From positions 2,015,041 through 2,079,040 of the forward strand of contig NC_019877.2 of the NCBI RefSeq assembly GCF_002234675.1: DNA of 64,000 bases. The letters are read 5' to 3'. Shown one piece after another: positions 1-41,415 of this stretch. Under the pieces are notes generated by a model that was not told the origin of the DNA, did not search any database, and saw nothing but the letters and a program-made list of their open reading frames with translations. The position numbers and the translations under genes were made by a program. Source of the DNA: Oryzias latipes (taxonomy: Eukaryota; Chordata; Actinopteri; Beloniformes; Adrianichthyidae). Position 1 is the stretch's first letter, and each line of letters begins with the position of its first letter.

Positions 1-21308
<21,308 letters not shown>

Positions 21309-21870
21309 ATTTTGTCGAAATAAAAATATATAAAGTATCCACAGTTGCAGACGTTTTTACGCTCCTAGATGACCATTCCTTTCCGTTTCCAATACTGCCA
21401 CTTTTCCCCCTCCTCTTGGGGTACTAAGAGGGGGAAAGTCCCGTGTAGAAATAACTACTCTTTCCCTGGGTTCGCCTCTCGATTTCAGCCTCGGCGTATA
21501 TCAACCCCCCTCCCCTCCCTCCCTCGTTGGATTTTTTGTTCTTTATAAATTTCTGCCAGCGGAGGAGGAGGAGGAGGAGGAGGGGGTCGGTAAAAAAAAG
21601 TAAAGATGGAGACAATCTTTGCCCCCCTCCCCAGTAAACTTAAAGTCCCTCTTCCGAGGTGAACGCCGCGTCCCCGGGCTTGGCCTCCATGGTCGCATCC
21701 GTCATTTCAGCCTCCTTTCCAGCGGAGTCGGGATGAAGATAATGTCGCGCGCGGTGGGCTCGTTCGCCTGCGGAGCGGCGGCGGTGGCGGCAGCGGGCGA
21801 GGATGCGGAGATGCACGCGGGGAGACCGGAGCGGAACGCACCGATGTGTGTCTGAGAGAGATCCGAGGAA
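21309..21870 (-). promoter_or_regulatory. ep300 5' UTR and GC-rich promoter region
   Basis: The sequence directly upstream of the ep300 ATG is rich in CpG and GC between about 21440 and 21860, in contrast to the AT-rich intergenic DNA beyond 21900. I see no TATA box at a convincing distance, as expected for a CpG-type housekeeping promoter. The transcription start cannot be placed. Confidence 0.5.
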
Positions 21871-22336
21871 ACTTCTTCAGGGACACTTTGATGCACACAC
21901 TGCACAGCGGGCTATAATACCAGAGGATTTAAAGAAAAACAATTTTTTTTGAAGTTTTCAATGAAAACAAAAAATAAAAGTGCAAAGACCTGAAGGGGTT
22001 TGTGTCACAAAAGTACATTTGATGTTTATAAAAAATGGCAATAATCCTTTAAATTTGATTCTGTTTTAGACCCACTCAAACGAAAATGGTGTTTTCATGT
22101 AAACATACATGAACATTTCTAATTAGACAATCATGTTCACCTCATATCTACATGCATCTCTATGATATATCTAACATGTATTATTGTATTATTATATGAT
22201 TATATCTGGCACTTGCTGCCTGTTGCGCTTTTTATTACCCTTGTACCCATATATGTGTAATGATAATAAATACGATTGTTCGGATGATGTAAAACAAATA
22301 TAAAGAAAATTAAGCTTAGATTGCGTTTTTTTTTAC

Positions 22337-22872
22337 TATTTCTTTATTCAAATCTTATTGAATCGGGAGCAGATGTAAAAAAATTGGTTAAGTGGGCCAC
22401 AAGCTCCCTGCTTTGCTCCATTCTGATGCATCCAATTGCAAATATCCCTTGTGCTGTCCTAGGCACTTAACATTGGGAGTGGGGTCATCTAGACCCACTA
22501 GACAGTGCACTAAACCTTTTTTCTTCAATGATTTGTGATCTTCACTGGTGTCCATGGCTTACATGAATTCGTTTTCACCTTTATCCACCTTTGTCATGGT
22601 AGGGAGAACACGTCAATGTAAGGGTGGGGTCATCTGGACCCCATAGGATAGCACAAGGGATAAATAGATCCGTCGTCTAAGCTGGAATCCGGATCGAAAC
22701 TGTTCGGGTTGATAGATCTGATGTTGCTCACCATTTTTGTTGGGGTTGTGAGGGGCTGGAAGCTCCCAGGAGAGAGTGTAAACGAAAGGATGACGGCTAA
22801 AGTCCCACCCACGACTCACTGCAAGACTCTAATACACCACTGCCGCTCTGCAGAAACTATGTCCTAGAAAAC
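22337..22872 (+). repeat. Dispersed repeat copy interrupted by a MITE
   Basis: Matches 40985-41290 in order: ATTTCTTTATTCAAAT, GGCCAC(A/G)AGCTCCCTGCT, CTGGAATC-GGATC, CCATTTTTGTTG and TCTGCAGAAACTATGTCCTAG. Both copies are on the same strand. This copy is longer only because a 214-bp element at 22446-22659 has inserted in it. No gene is seen here. Confidence 0.65.
22446..22659. mobile_element. MITE with CCCTTGTGCT terminal inverted repeats
   Basis: The left end CCCTTGTGCTGTCCTAGG and the reverse complement of the right end, CCCTTGTGCTATCCTATGG, match with few differences. A GTGGGGTCATCT-GACCC block occurs near both ends. The element is too short to code for a transposase, so it is non-autonomous. 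It lies inside an older dispersed repeat whose second copy (40985-41290) lacks it, which serves as an empty-site comparison. Confidence 0.75.
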
Positions 22873-23591
22873 AACACAGGCTTTTGGATTTCGGCTAAAA
22901 ACGGCATAATTAAAAGACCACTGGAAACCTCTTGAAGATAAATGAAAAGAAAATTGGAGTGGGACTTTAAGGCCTTAAGAACAGGAGGAGATCCAAACTG
23001 CGACAGCTGCTTTTTGTCTTCTTGAACTGGAGACGGAACTGCAGTAGTCCAGATTGCAGGACAAGAATGAATCCAGTTGCATTAATCTGGCAAAAAGAAA
23101 AAAAGAAAAAACATCTTATTTAAAGAACTTAAAAGCTGATTTATTTATGGTTTCGATGTGAGGTCTGGAACTCTGGAGTTCAGGAATAAAACCCTGAGAA
23201 ACTCCAAATCAGACCAATCAGCATCAACCTTCAAGTCTGTGATTGGATGGCAATTGTACATTTGTGATGCTCAACCTTGTGAAGGTTGAGGGAAGATCTA
23301 GAGTTCTTTTTATAACAGAAAACACCACAAAAAACAACAGGACTCGAAAACTGCATGACTCAGGTAAAGAAACCAGGACCAACAGGCTGAACTAAAGCAA
23401 CACTCCGACATAGAGAGCAGAAACGGACACACTTAAATAGAGATAAATCAAATTAACCCACTGTTGTGCAGACAGCTGTGCGCCACTCATGGAAAGCCAC
23501 GGGAGAGTGAATGTGCATTCGGTTTATTTGGATTCATGTCTTTGTTTATATTCAAAAAAGCTTGGTATAATATATTTGTATAGTTTATTTT

Positions 23592-23848
<257 letters not shown>

Positions 23849-24504
23849 TGTGTTTTTTATTTCAATGTCGCAAATAGAAAACAAGTTGTGTAATTTATCG
23901 ATCAAAAAAAAATTTTTTTGCTATATTGTTGATCTTTTTCCTACCATCCCATATCCAAGGTTTCCCAGTGACATGGAATTATGGAGGAGATGGGAAGTTG
24001 CAATAAGAAGGCGGTTGGATTTTGCCCGAGTTCTCCAGAATCTGCAGTGAGCACTTCAGGCCATTGGATTTTGGCGCGGCAGATTGTCCGGCTAAGAGAG
24101 GGTGTAATCCCGTCTGTCTTCAACTTTCCATTGCCTCTCCAAGAGCCAAGTGTAGTTTCACTCAACAAAAACTAACATTTGTTATTATTATTTGTTCTTT
24201 CTGCATGTTTAGGAATTACTTATATGCAATGTGTTACCTACAGACCCCCAAGGGAACATCAAAGTAAAAAAACCAACACTTGTATTTTTGTCCCTTCAGG
24301 GGCTCTGTAGTTACAAGGGGGGGTTGGAGTGCCCAAAGTTTTTTCTCAAGTATGGGGAGCACTGCAATATTTTTTTACACAAAAATGTCCTGCAGTAAGA
24401 TTTTTTAATTTTTTAAAAAGTATCTGATAAAAAAATACTAAGGTACTTAGTGGCATGATGTCAAATAATGTCATTAGACAGTCCAAAAAACAAAGCTTGA
24501 TTAT

Positions 24505-26182
24505 TCAATTCAATTCAATTCAATTCAATTTTATTTGTATAGCCCAAATTCACAACAACAGTCGTTCGATGGGCTTCGTATCGGTAATTGAAAAAGTTAA
24601 ACATAAGATCAAAAGGATCATGAATACATTGAATTCAATATAAAAATACTAAAATGAACTAACAAAATGACTAAACTAAACTGGACATCCCTGCCCTTAG
24701 ACCCCCCTTCGCGGTAAGGAAAAACTCCTAAAAAAATGGATTCCGGAAAAAACGAAGAAACCTCAGGGGTGCCCACATGAAGGAGGGATCCTCCCCCAGG
24801 ATGGACAGGCAATTTACCAGAACTCATAGAGAAGAATTAACTTATCTAACTCTACAACTACATATTTAAAGTCCAGCAGACGAGCTTTATCCAGTGGGGG
24901 GACAGTTGGGGGCGCGAGTCGAGCCGGAGACAGGATCCACAGCCAGGTGTAGGAGCAGGAGCAGAGACGAGGTACTCGGTCAGGAACAGGAGCAGGGATG
25001 AGCCAACAGGAGTCTGGAAGCACTCCCACTCCCCAGGAGGGGAGCGGGAAAGAGGGACAATACATGAATCACTGCACCAAACAGAGGCATGTAGAACTAA
25101 ATGATAAATTATGATCAAGAATAGAGGAGAGGAAGGGTAGAAGTAGATGAGGAAAGAGGACAGAACCCCGGAGCACCATAGTTACCCCAGGTTCAACTTC
25201 TAGCAGCCTTTAAAACAAAAAGTTACTGTTATTAAGTTTAATTTAAACACATTAACATTAAGTTAAATAATCTCTGAATACTAACTAGTCTGACAATAAG
25301 CCTGTCCAAAGAGGAATGTTTTCAGTCTAACTTTGAATGTAGAAACTGAGTCGGCCTCTCTTACATGAGCTGGGAGTTTATTCCATAAGACAGGGGCTTG
25401 GTGGCTAAACGCTCTACCTCCAACCGTACTTTTACTAATTCTAGGAACCACAAGCAGTCCTGCATTTAGTGAGTGAAGTGTTCTTATTGGTTGGTAAGGG
25501 ACTATGAGGTCCTTAATATAGGACGGGGCCATTCCATGTAAGGCCTTATAGGTTAACAGGAGGATCTTGAACTTGATTCTGGAATCAACTGGGATCCAGT
25601 GAAGTGAAACCAACACAGGAGTGATGTGATCTCTTCTGCTAGTTCCTGCTAACAATCTAGCTGCTGCGTTCTGAACAAGCTGGAGACTTCTTAAGGAACT
25701 CTTAGGACACGCTGCTGACAAGGAGTTACAGTAATCTAGTCTAGACGTAACAAATGCATGGATGAGTTTTTCAGCATCACCCTTAGAAAGTATATTTCTG
25801 ATCTTAGCAATATTCCGCAGGTGAAAAAAGGCAGTTCTACACGCCTGAGATATGTGAGCCTTAAATGATAAATCCTGGTCAAATAAAACCCCAAGGTTTC
25901 TAACTGGAATTGGGGGCTATACTTATGCCATCCAGGGAGACTATCTGATCAGACAGAGTATCTCTGAGGTTTTTAGGACCAAGTATAATGACCTCAGTTT
26001 TTTCTGGGTTCAAGAGAAGGTAATTGTCATCCAGGTCTTTATGTCACTGATGTAGGTGTTCAGTTTCTCTATATTGTCATTCTGGTCAGGTTTCATGGAT
26101 AAATACAACTGCGTATCGTCGGCATAACAATGAAAATGAATGCTGTGTTTCCTGATTATGTTTCCTAGGGGTAGCATATAAA
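24505..26182 (-). mobile_element. 5'-truncated L2/Rex-like LINE (reverse transcriptase C-terminal part)
   Basis: On the minus strand, broken frames encode the end of a non-LTR reverse transcriptase. The catalytic YADD box (CYADDTQLYL) is at 26115-26126, followed by the LDYCNSL motif and, at 25281-25721, LQLVQNAAARLL with ITPVLVSLHWIP and FKILLLTYKALHG. A 3' UTR follows, ending in a (TTGAA)n tail (plus-strand CAATT units at 24505-24531), typical of L2-clade fish LINEs. Homology stops abruptly near 26182, as in 5' truncation during target-primed insertion. The frame is interrupted, so the copy is dead. Confidence 0.85.
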
Positions 26183-29175
26183 GCATTAATAAAGCTTTAT
26201 AAAGAGTTGGTCTTCCTTATGAAGGTACAAGTGTAGGTCTGGTGTATTTATAAAGCATGTTTGTTATTCATTTAGTGCAGATAATATAACCTTTTAAAGT
26301 TTTACTTAAGTAAGAGTACAAAGTGTGGTCTAGTAAGGCTACCCTTAAAAGTACTTTTTTTTTCCAAAAGGGTAATCTAGAAATTGAGAGTAAATGTTTT
26401 TAATGACTACCTGTATTGTGGAATAGTGTCACATTTTCAAGTAATCTTCAAGTATTATGTTTCTTATATATCAACCTACAAATAGATATGTCAGAAACCC
26501 CTCAGACCACTGATGTACTCGAGTATTTGAGATGTCCCATTTCGCAGCCAAATGCTATGACAATGGACACTTGAAAAAGTAGTTCCGGCACATAGCCCAG
26601 ATGTTCTATATCACTACGCTGGTCTAAATGGCAGTTGGGACTATAAGTAAGGAGTAAAAAAGGCATCAAAATCAGTCCATAATTCCTGTTAGCTGCAACC
26701 GTGAAGAAATCCCAAATATAAGATCAAAGTCATGTATTTGTAACAAAACACCTTTCAGTTAAAACGTAGAAAGACGTCTGGTTGAAAAGCTGACAAAAAT
26801 GAAAGTGTTTTCTCAAACATCACAGACCATTTAACATCTTTAAGGTGAAGAATCCCGACTCGATCCACAAAAGAAACAGTCTTTTCATTTGTTGAGAAGA
26901 AAAAATTTGAGTGAAGAGTTTCAGAACTGATTTTAAATATTTAGGGTTTGTAGACACTGTTTTAATTCTTGGAGCTGAGTCAATTTTAGAAGTTCATTTC
27001 CCAGTCAAAAGTTCTATTCATAAGGTGATTGAAAAGCTTATTTATTGGAGTTTTTTCTAGTTAAAGGCGTAAAACTATTAATGACAACCAAAGAAAGTCT
27101 TAACTCAGGAGGTTTTCTAATGAACTTATTTATCCTATCAATCGTGTTTCTTAGCGCACATAATGTCATGGCTACAGAACACTTTCGGACCCAGATGCTG
27201 GAACCCAGAAGAAACACAGCGGAAGACGAGTGTGGCAGGTAAGAGAATTTAATGGGTGATTCTTGAGGCAGAGTGTGAGCAGGACATGAGGTAGGTCCCT
27301 GGCTTGAGGCAGATGCTGGTGGCGTCACTGGTGGCTTCTTCCACAGGAATGAGCAGCCGTCTGAAGTGGAGGTCCGAGGTACGGAGGCAACGGCAGAGGC
27401 TCGAGGTATGACCGCAGGAGAAAACAGAATGGGGGATCCGGGCTGAGGCTGATTCTGGCGACCACTCGTGGTTATGGATTCCTGGAGGTGAGCAGAAAGA
27501 GAGTTTAGGCAAGGCTTGGCGTAGCGTGACAAAACAAGAGCTTGACATGAGACCAACTATGCACCATCAGGGGCAACAGACTGGCGAAGACTGATGATCC
27601 TGGAGCTCCTTATGAAGGTGGAAGAGGTGATGAGGTAAGTGGTCGCAGCTGGGGAGAATCAGCAGCCAAGTGGAGAGGAGAGGGGGAGGAGTCTGACAGA
27701 GGCACCATATCACATAAAATCCTTTAAAATTACTGTTTACTTATTGCTTTTATCTGCTTTAATTCTATTTTGTATTCTAACAAATTTTTTTATACTCTAT
27801 TTTATTTGATTTTTTGATGGGTGCCTGTAGAACCTCGCAGCAGATGAGAACTGCATGCAGATCAGATGTTTTTTTTTTTAATTACTTTTTTTTTTTTGGA
27901 GATTACAATCCCTGACAGACGTGTGTGTTGACATTTGTTTGTCCAAAGCACATCCTCCTGACTTTATCCATGTTACATCCTGGCTCTCCAGGACCGTATA
28001 GGAGTCTTGTTGTGTTGATTTCATGAAGATGACTTGATTTTTCCAAAGTGTGTAGAATTTGAGTAAAAAGAATTCAGATCTAAAAACATCCATCATTTCA
28101 AAGACGGCTTGTTTTCTCATAAATACACATGTTGTTGACAAGTAGTCTTGTTTTGGTCGCCATTTTGGATCTTCCATGACATCACAAACTGGGATTGGAC
28201 AGTGAGGGAGTATTTGAGTTATACTGACTGTACAACACAGGCTACTTTTGACAAAAAAAATAAATAACATTTTGGAATATTTTCCATTGTTTTTTTCTGA
28301 GAGTACTAACTACATAAACAATTCTGAAAGTTTGTCTATAAAGTTTAAAATTGCCAACACAGTAAGTGCTTTTGAAGACATCACATTAATCTCCAGAAAC
28401 GTGACACAGCTCCTGCTTTCTGTTTCCAAAAATCATTTGAGGATTTCATTTAATTTTTAAAGTTTTTTTATACATCTCAATGCCTGGACAGTTTTTTTTT
28501 TTCAGAGAAACGGCTTTGAGAAGTCAGAGGGACTTCAAGTTTGTCATCTTCTTGGAAATGATCTATTGTTGAAAACAATCCTGCTGACAAAATACACTCA
28601 TAGAAAATTACCAATATTTCAGTAGTTTATGACATCTACAGTATTTTCAGCCAAAACAGTTGAAAAAAATCAAAGGTGCTCCCACATTTCCCTTTAACCA
28701 GTGTTGAAAAGAACAAATCGTTAATGTAATCCTTTCAAGTAACACTTTTTTTTTATGTAACTAAATAGAGTGACGTATTTCTCATCATTTTTTCTTTCTT
28801 TCTTTCTTTCAAACACAAATGAAAGAAACAACACAGTGGTTTATAAGACACAAGACAATACAGTGTGTTTGAAAGGGAGTGGGTTGGAGAGGACTCCTGT
28901 CTGATCCCAACCCTTTTTACAACACATAATTCAATTTACAGATATGTACAAAACATTCACGGTACAATGTTTGCATGGCAACTGTGCAAAGGGGCCTTTT
29001 TCTAATAAAGATCTATTAGTGACTTCCTGTAGGTTTTTCTGAATACATGTAAACTTTTGCTTTTTTTTAAACCTTCATCCAAAGCGTTCCATAAACCCAC
29101 ACCACAAGTTATCATATAATATATATATATATAATATATAATTAGATTATAATAATATTAATTATATTATATTAT
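26183..29175. other. Intergenic stretch with no recognisable gene
   Basis: Mostly AT-rich sequence. The minus-strand frame at 27038-27556 (172 codons, Pro/Ser/Thr-rich) has no recognisable domain; its GC-richer block (about 27170-27700) looks like part of an unclassified dispersed repeat. Short T and TTTC runs occur near 27869-27898 and 28795-28810. Confidence 0.4.
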
Positions 29176-29560
29176 ATGGGCTGCACTGTGGCGCAGTGGT
29201 TAGCGCTCTTACCTCAAGGCCTCTGGTTCAAGTCCCGCCTGGGGGACCTGAACCAAAACATCAATGGGGGACCTTTCTGTGTGGAGTGTGCATGTTCTCC
29301 CCGTGCATGTGTGGGTTTTCTCCGGAGACTCCGGCTTCCTCCCACCGTCCAAAAACATGCTTCATAGGTCAATTCGTCAACCTAAAATTGTCCTATAGGT
29401 GTGAATGTGATTGTGAATGGGTGTGTGATTGTGGACGCTCTACCCTGTGACAGACTGTCCACCTGTCCAGGGTGTCCCCTGCCTTTGCCCACAAGTGCCC
29501 GGGATAGGCTCCAGCAACCCCCGTGACCCCGAAAGGGAATAAACTGATTAGAAGATGAAA
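29176..29560 (+). mobile_element. tRNA-derived SINE-like repeat
   Basis: The head contains a pol III A-box-like TGGCGCAGTGG and, about 40 bases on, a B-box GGTTCAAGTCC. The body (CTTCCTCCCACCGTCC, CCAGGGTGTCCCCTGCC, GGGATAGGCTCCAGC) is a common fish interspersed repeat. It ends near an ATGAAAAAAAGGATG tail. The tRNA parent cannot be named. It is not a functional tRNA gene, as no cloverleaf or 3' acceptor is present. Confidence 0.65.
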
Positions 29561-29739
29561 AAAAGGATGAATATATTACAATAAACACATTTTCTTTTTT
29601 GTAGTGGGAATGCACTGCTTTTTGAATTTTAGTTGTTTTTCTTAGATTGTAACTCCCGTCTCTGTCTATGAACATTTGCTGTAAGTTTATTGGAAGTAAG
29701 TTGTTTCTGGCTTTAAGCATGATGAGTGTCGTCTTCAGT

Positions 29740-30420
29740 TACACTAGATCCCCTAGTTTCAATAAACCCGAGTATTTCCATGTGTCCCATAATTCACTCC
29801 ATGAACTATTTGAACAGCTTTTTTTGTAATATATATAAACACTGTAGGTCTGTTTTATAAGTATTTCCCCATTGATATAGGATGAACAGTGTGGGGCCTA
29901 ATATTGACCCTTGTGGAACTCCACAGCTGAAATTTAGCAGGGATGATTTACAGTTATGCAGTTGGAAAAAGTGCTGCCTGTTATTAATGTAACTGTTTAA
30001 CCATTTTAATGCTGGTCCTCGTATTCCATATCTTTCCAGTTTGTTTAGTTAAATGTTATGGTCAATAGCGTCAAAAGCCTTTTTCAGATCCATGAACACT
30101 CCTACTGCGAACTCTTTATTGTCAGTGCCATTTATTATTTCTTTGGTTAGTTGTGTAATCGCCATGGATGTTGATCTGTTTTTTTCTGAAACCATACTGA
30201 TCGTCGGATATTAGTTTGTGTTTTTCGACAAAATTTTCCCACCTTGTGAGGAACACTTTTTCGAGTATTTTTGAGAATTGGCAGAGTGAAGACACTGGTC
30301 TGTAATTTGTTAGTTTGTGTTTGTCCCCTGATTTGTGTAGTGGAATTACTTTGGCTATTTTCATTTTTTGTGTAAATGTTCCTGTTTGAAAGGATAAAAA
30401 TGTTATTAATATTTTACTTA
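29740..30420 (-). mobile_element. Non-LTR reverse transcriptase fragment (LINE)
   Basis: Minus-strand frame 30122-30364 reads as the N-terminal part of a LINE reverse transcriptase: KVIPLHKSGDK, then NYRPVSSLCQFSKILEK and QYGFRKK. Homology seems to continue downstream in shifted frames to about 29880. It differs from the 24505-26182 element, is short and is frameshifted. Limits are approximate. From 30421 to 31194 I see only AT-rich sequence. Confidence 0.75.
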
Positions 30421-31194
30421 AGAGGTTTTCGAAATGGTGTCATTATACGTGACAGGGTCTGGACAACAAATATTGTTGTTGCTAATTTTTTAAAGTGAAT
30501 TTTTTGTGTCCTTGACTGTATCTGCTGTTTTTGTATACAGAGCTTTGATAACAAGGGCATTTCCGCTTTGTGGGATCAATACAATGTTGTTCTATCTGGT
30601 TCTAACAGATAAAAAATACCACAAACCTTGTCTATTTTTTGCTTGTGTTAATATTTTGTATTAATAACAACTTTATGGTTGTGTTATATGTATATATTGT
30701 GTTTATATAGACCCGGAATAATGTTTATAATCACAAAATATTCATAACATAGCCTGATAACCGTTGTCAACTTATCATTTAAATGTGGAAACAAGTAAAC
30801 AAGTATTACAGGCCTTTATGAGAACAAAACTGTAAAGTAGGATATTTAAAAAAAACATAGGTAATCTATATTGGATTGCAATTTAGGAGGATAATCTGTA
30901 AAACACAGCTAATATGTATTGCAAACTACTGTTACAAGTCTATAACTGCCCAAGTTACAAGCACATGCTCAACAAAATACAAAACAAATTTTTCCTCTTA
31001 TTTTGAAAAAGAATAGTGTTGTGTATTAATGGATTGTTGTAACCTTTTTTGTGGAAAACAATTCATAAATATGACATAATTCTGTTTAGCTCATTTTTAT
31101 ATTTATTTCTTTCTCAAAATGTAGAATTAATTATTATCACATAGGTTATTCAGGGAAGGCGCTAATACATTTTTAAAAATCAGTTTTCTTCAAA

Positions 31195-31837
31195 AACTTC
31201 CGGTCTGGAACTGGCAGACATGTGACGTAACAACGCATCTGTGATTGGCTAATGGGATCAACAAATCAAAAGCACGACCTGACAGACTGATGTCCCATTT
31301 GACCAATCAGAGCACGTGTTGACTTTCCGGGTTCTGATATGCCGGAAGCACGGCACTGCGCTTTCGGTGAGCGCAGATCACAGATCTTTGTGAGGTGTTG
31401 ACGTTCTGTTCGGCGGCGCAGGAGCCCGATTTACCGGCGCGGAGGACAGTTTAAGTCAGAACTTCGTGCCGCTAGGGCGGCTTTTGACCTGAACGGGACG
31501 CCGTAACTTTCTTAGCACAGTTGCTCCTCAACATTAGTTTGCATGTCATCATGATTAACAGTTTAACTGAGATTTAAGTTAATTTGCTGAGTTTTATTTA
31601 AAATAAACAGACTAAATCGTTTTCCCCCCTTCTGTTCATAACCTCCTTGTCTTTTTCCCCTCTGTTTCCGTTAAAAGGTTTATATTTTGGTTTAAATGAC
31701 ACTATATCTTGGGCAGAATAGTTTAGCAGAACTTCTTTTTTGTGCTTACTGGACTATTTTCGACTAAAAAGTTGAAAGAGTCTAATAAAACTAGAGCATG
31801 TTTGAGTGTTAGAGGGATTTAAGGTAGTTTTGTGAGG
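31195..31837 (+). promoter_or_regulatory. l3mbtl2 upstream promoter and 5' UTR
   Basis: Elements in order: an ETS-like CTTCCGG, a CRE-like TGACGTAA, a CCAAT box in reverse (GATTGGCT), a second CCAAT (ACCAATCAG) and an E-box CACGTG within GAGCACGTGTTG, then GC-rich sequence to about 31500. The cluster lies 340-640 bases before the THAP-encoding ATG at 31838. The start site was not determined. Confidence 0.55.
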
Positions 31838-40533
<8,696 letters not shown>

Positions 40534-40630
40534 AAGCAGACGCTAGAAAACTACGGTTTGTGAAATACTGAAAGATTCTTCTGCCAACAAAAGTTTGAAA
40601 ACGTTATTTTGTTGTAAACATTTGTGGACC

Positions 40631-40636
40631 AATAAA
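40631..40636 (+). terminator. l3mbtl2 polyadenylation signal
   Basis: A canonical AATAAA lies 98 bases after the l3mbtl2 stop codon. With the facing chadl stop at 41416, the tail-to-tail gap is under 900 bases. Confidence 0.8.
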
Positions 40637-40984
40637 GTTTATACTTTTTTCTAGCAGCTCGGCTGATTTAAAAGAAAAACATCAGATGATCCAAAAAAAG
40701 AGAGCTTTTCCATAATTGCATTTTCTTTTTAACACAAGTGTTTTAGGAGCCAAAAAGCCAAACAAACAGGATTTACAATCAGAATTTCAGCCATTTATCT
40801 AGATTTATTTCCAAAAATGCGGCGTGTTGAGCGGATGTTCACAGAAGGTTCGACCCACAGAGACCGTCGCCTTCATATGTCCGTCATAGTTTAATGTTTC
40901 CTACATTTCTGTGTTTTTAATATCTTCTCGTAGCATTTTTCTGATGGAGGACAAATTTGAAGAAAACCAAGCTTAAAATCTCTT

Positions 40985-41290
40985 TAGTATTTCTTTATTC
41001 AAATTGACGAAAAAGATTAGAAAAAGTGCTGGGCGGGGCCACGAGCTCCCTGCTCCGCCCCTTTCTGATCATCCACCTGCAGACCAACAGATCCATGAGC
41101 GCCTCTGTTTTCCTGGTCTGAACTGGAATCTGGATCAGAACTGGACGACTGGATGGCACCGATATTTCTGCCATTTTTGTTGCTCCGCTGTAAGAGAGCA
41201 TGTAAACAGAGAGCTCTCAGCAACATGGAGGGAGGGGGGATTTTCTAATGAACTCCTGTTGCTCTGCAGAAACTATGTCCTAGTTTCTGA
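40985..41290 (+). repeat. Dispersed repeat copy between l3mbtl2 and chadl
   Basis: Same family as 22337-22872, without the MITE found there. It fills much of the l3mbtl2-chadl gap. It contains AATAAA on the minus strand (40994-40999), which could serve as the chadl polyadenylation signal about 420 bases past its stop. The rest of 40534-41415 holds nothing else recognisable. Confidence 0.6.
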
Positions 41291-41415
41291 TTTGCTCTGC
41301 AGAAGCGTCTGCTTTCAAAGCCTTTAGGTGACATCATTAAAAGAATAAACTGATTAAAAAGCTTTGGATAAAATAACTGATCATTATTTTCAGATGAAAG
41401 GAGAACTTCGGTGGT

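Noticed and set aside
27038-27556. 172-codon minus-strand frame between ep300 and l3mbtl2
   Set aside because: Pro/Ser/Thr-rich with no recognisable domain or splice partners; looks like repeat sequence.
29176-29260. tRNA gene suggested by A-box and B-box motifs
   Set aside because: No cloverleaf or acceptor stem closes and the sequence continues into a SINE body.
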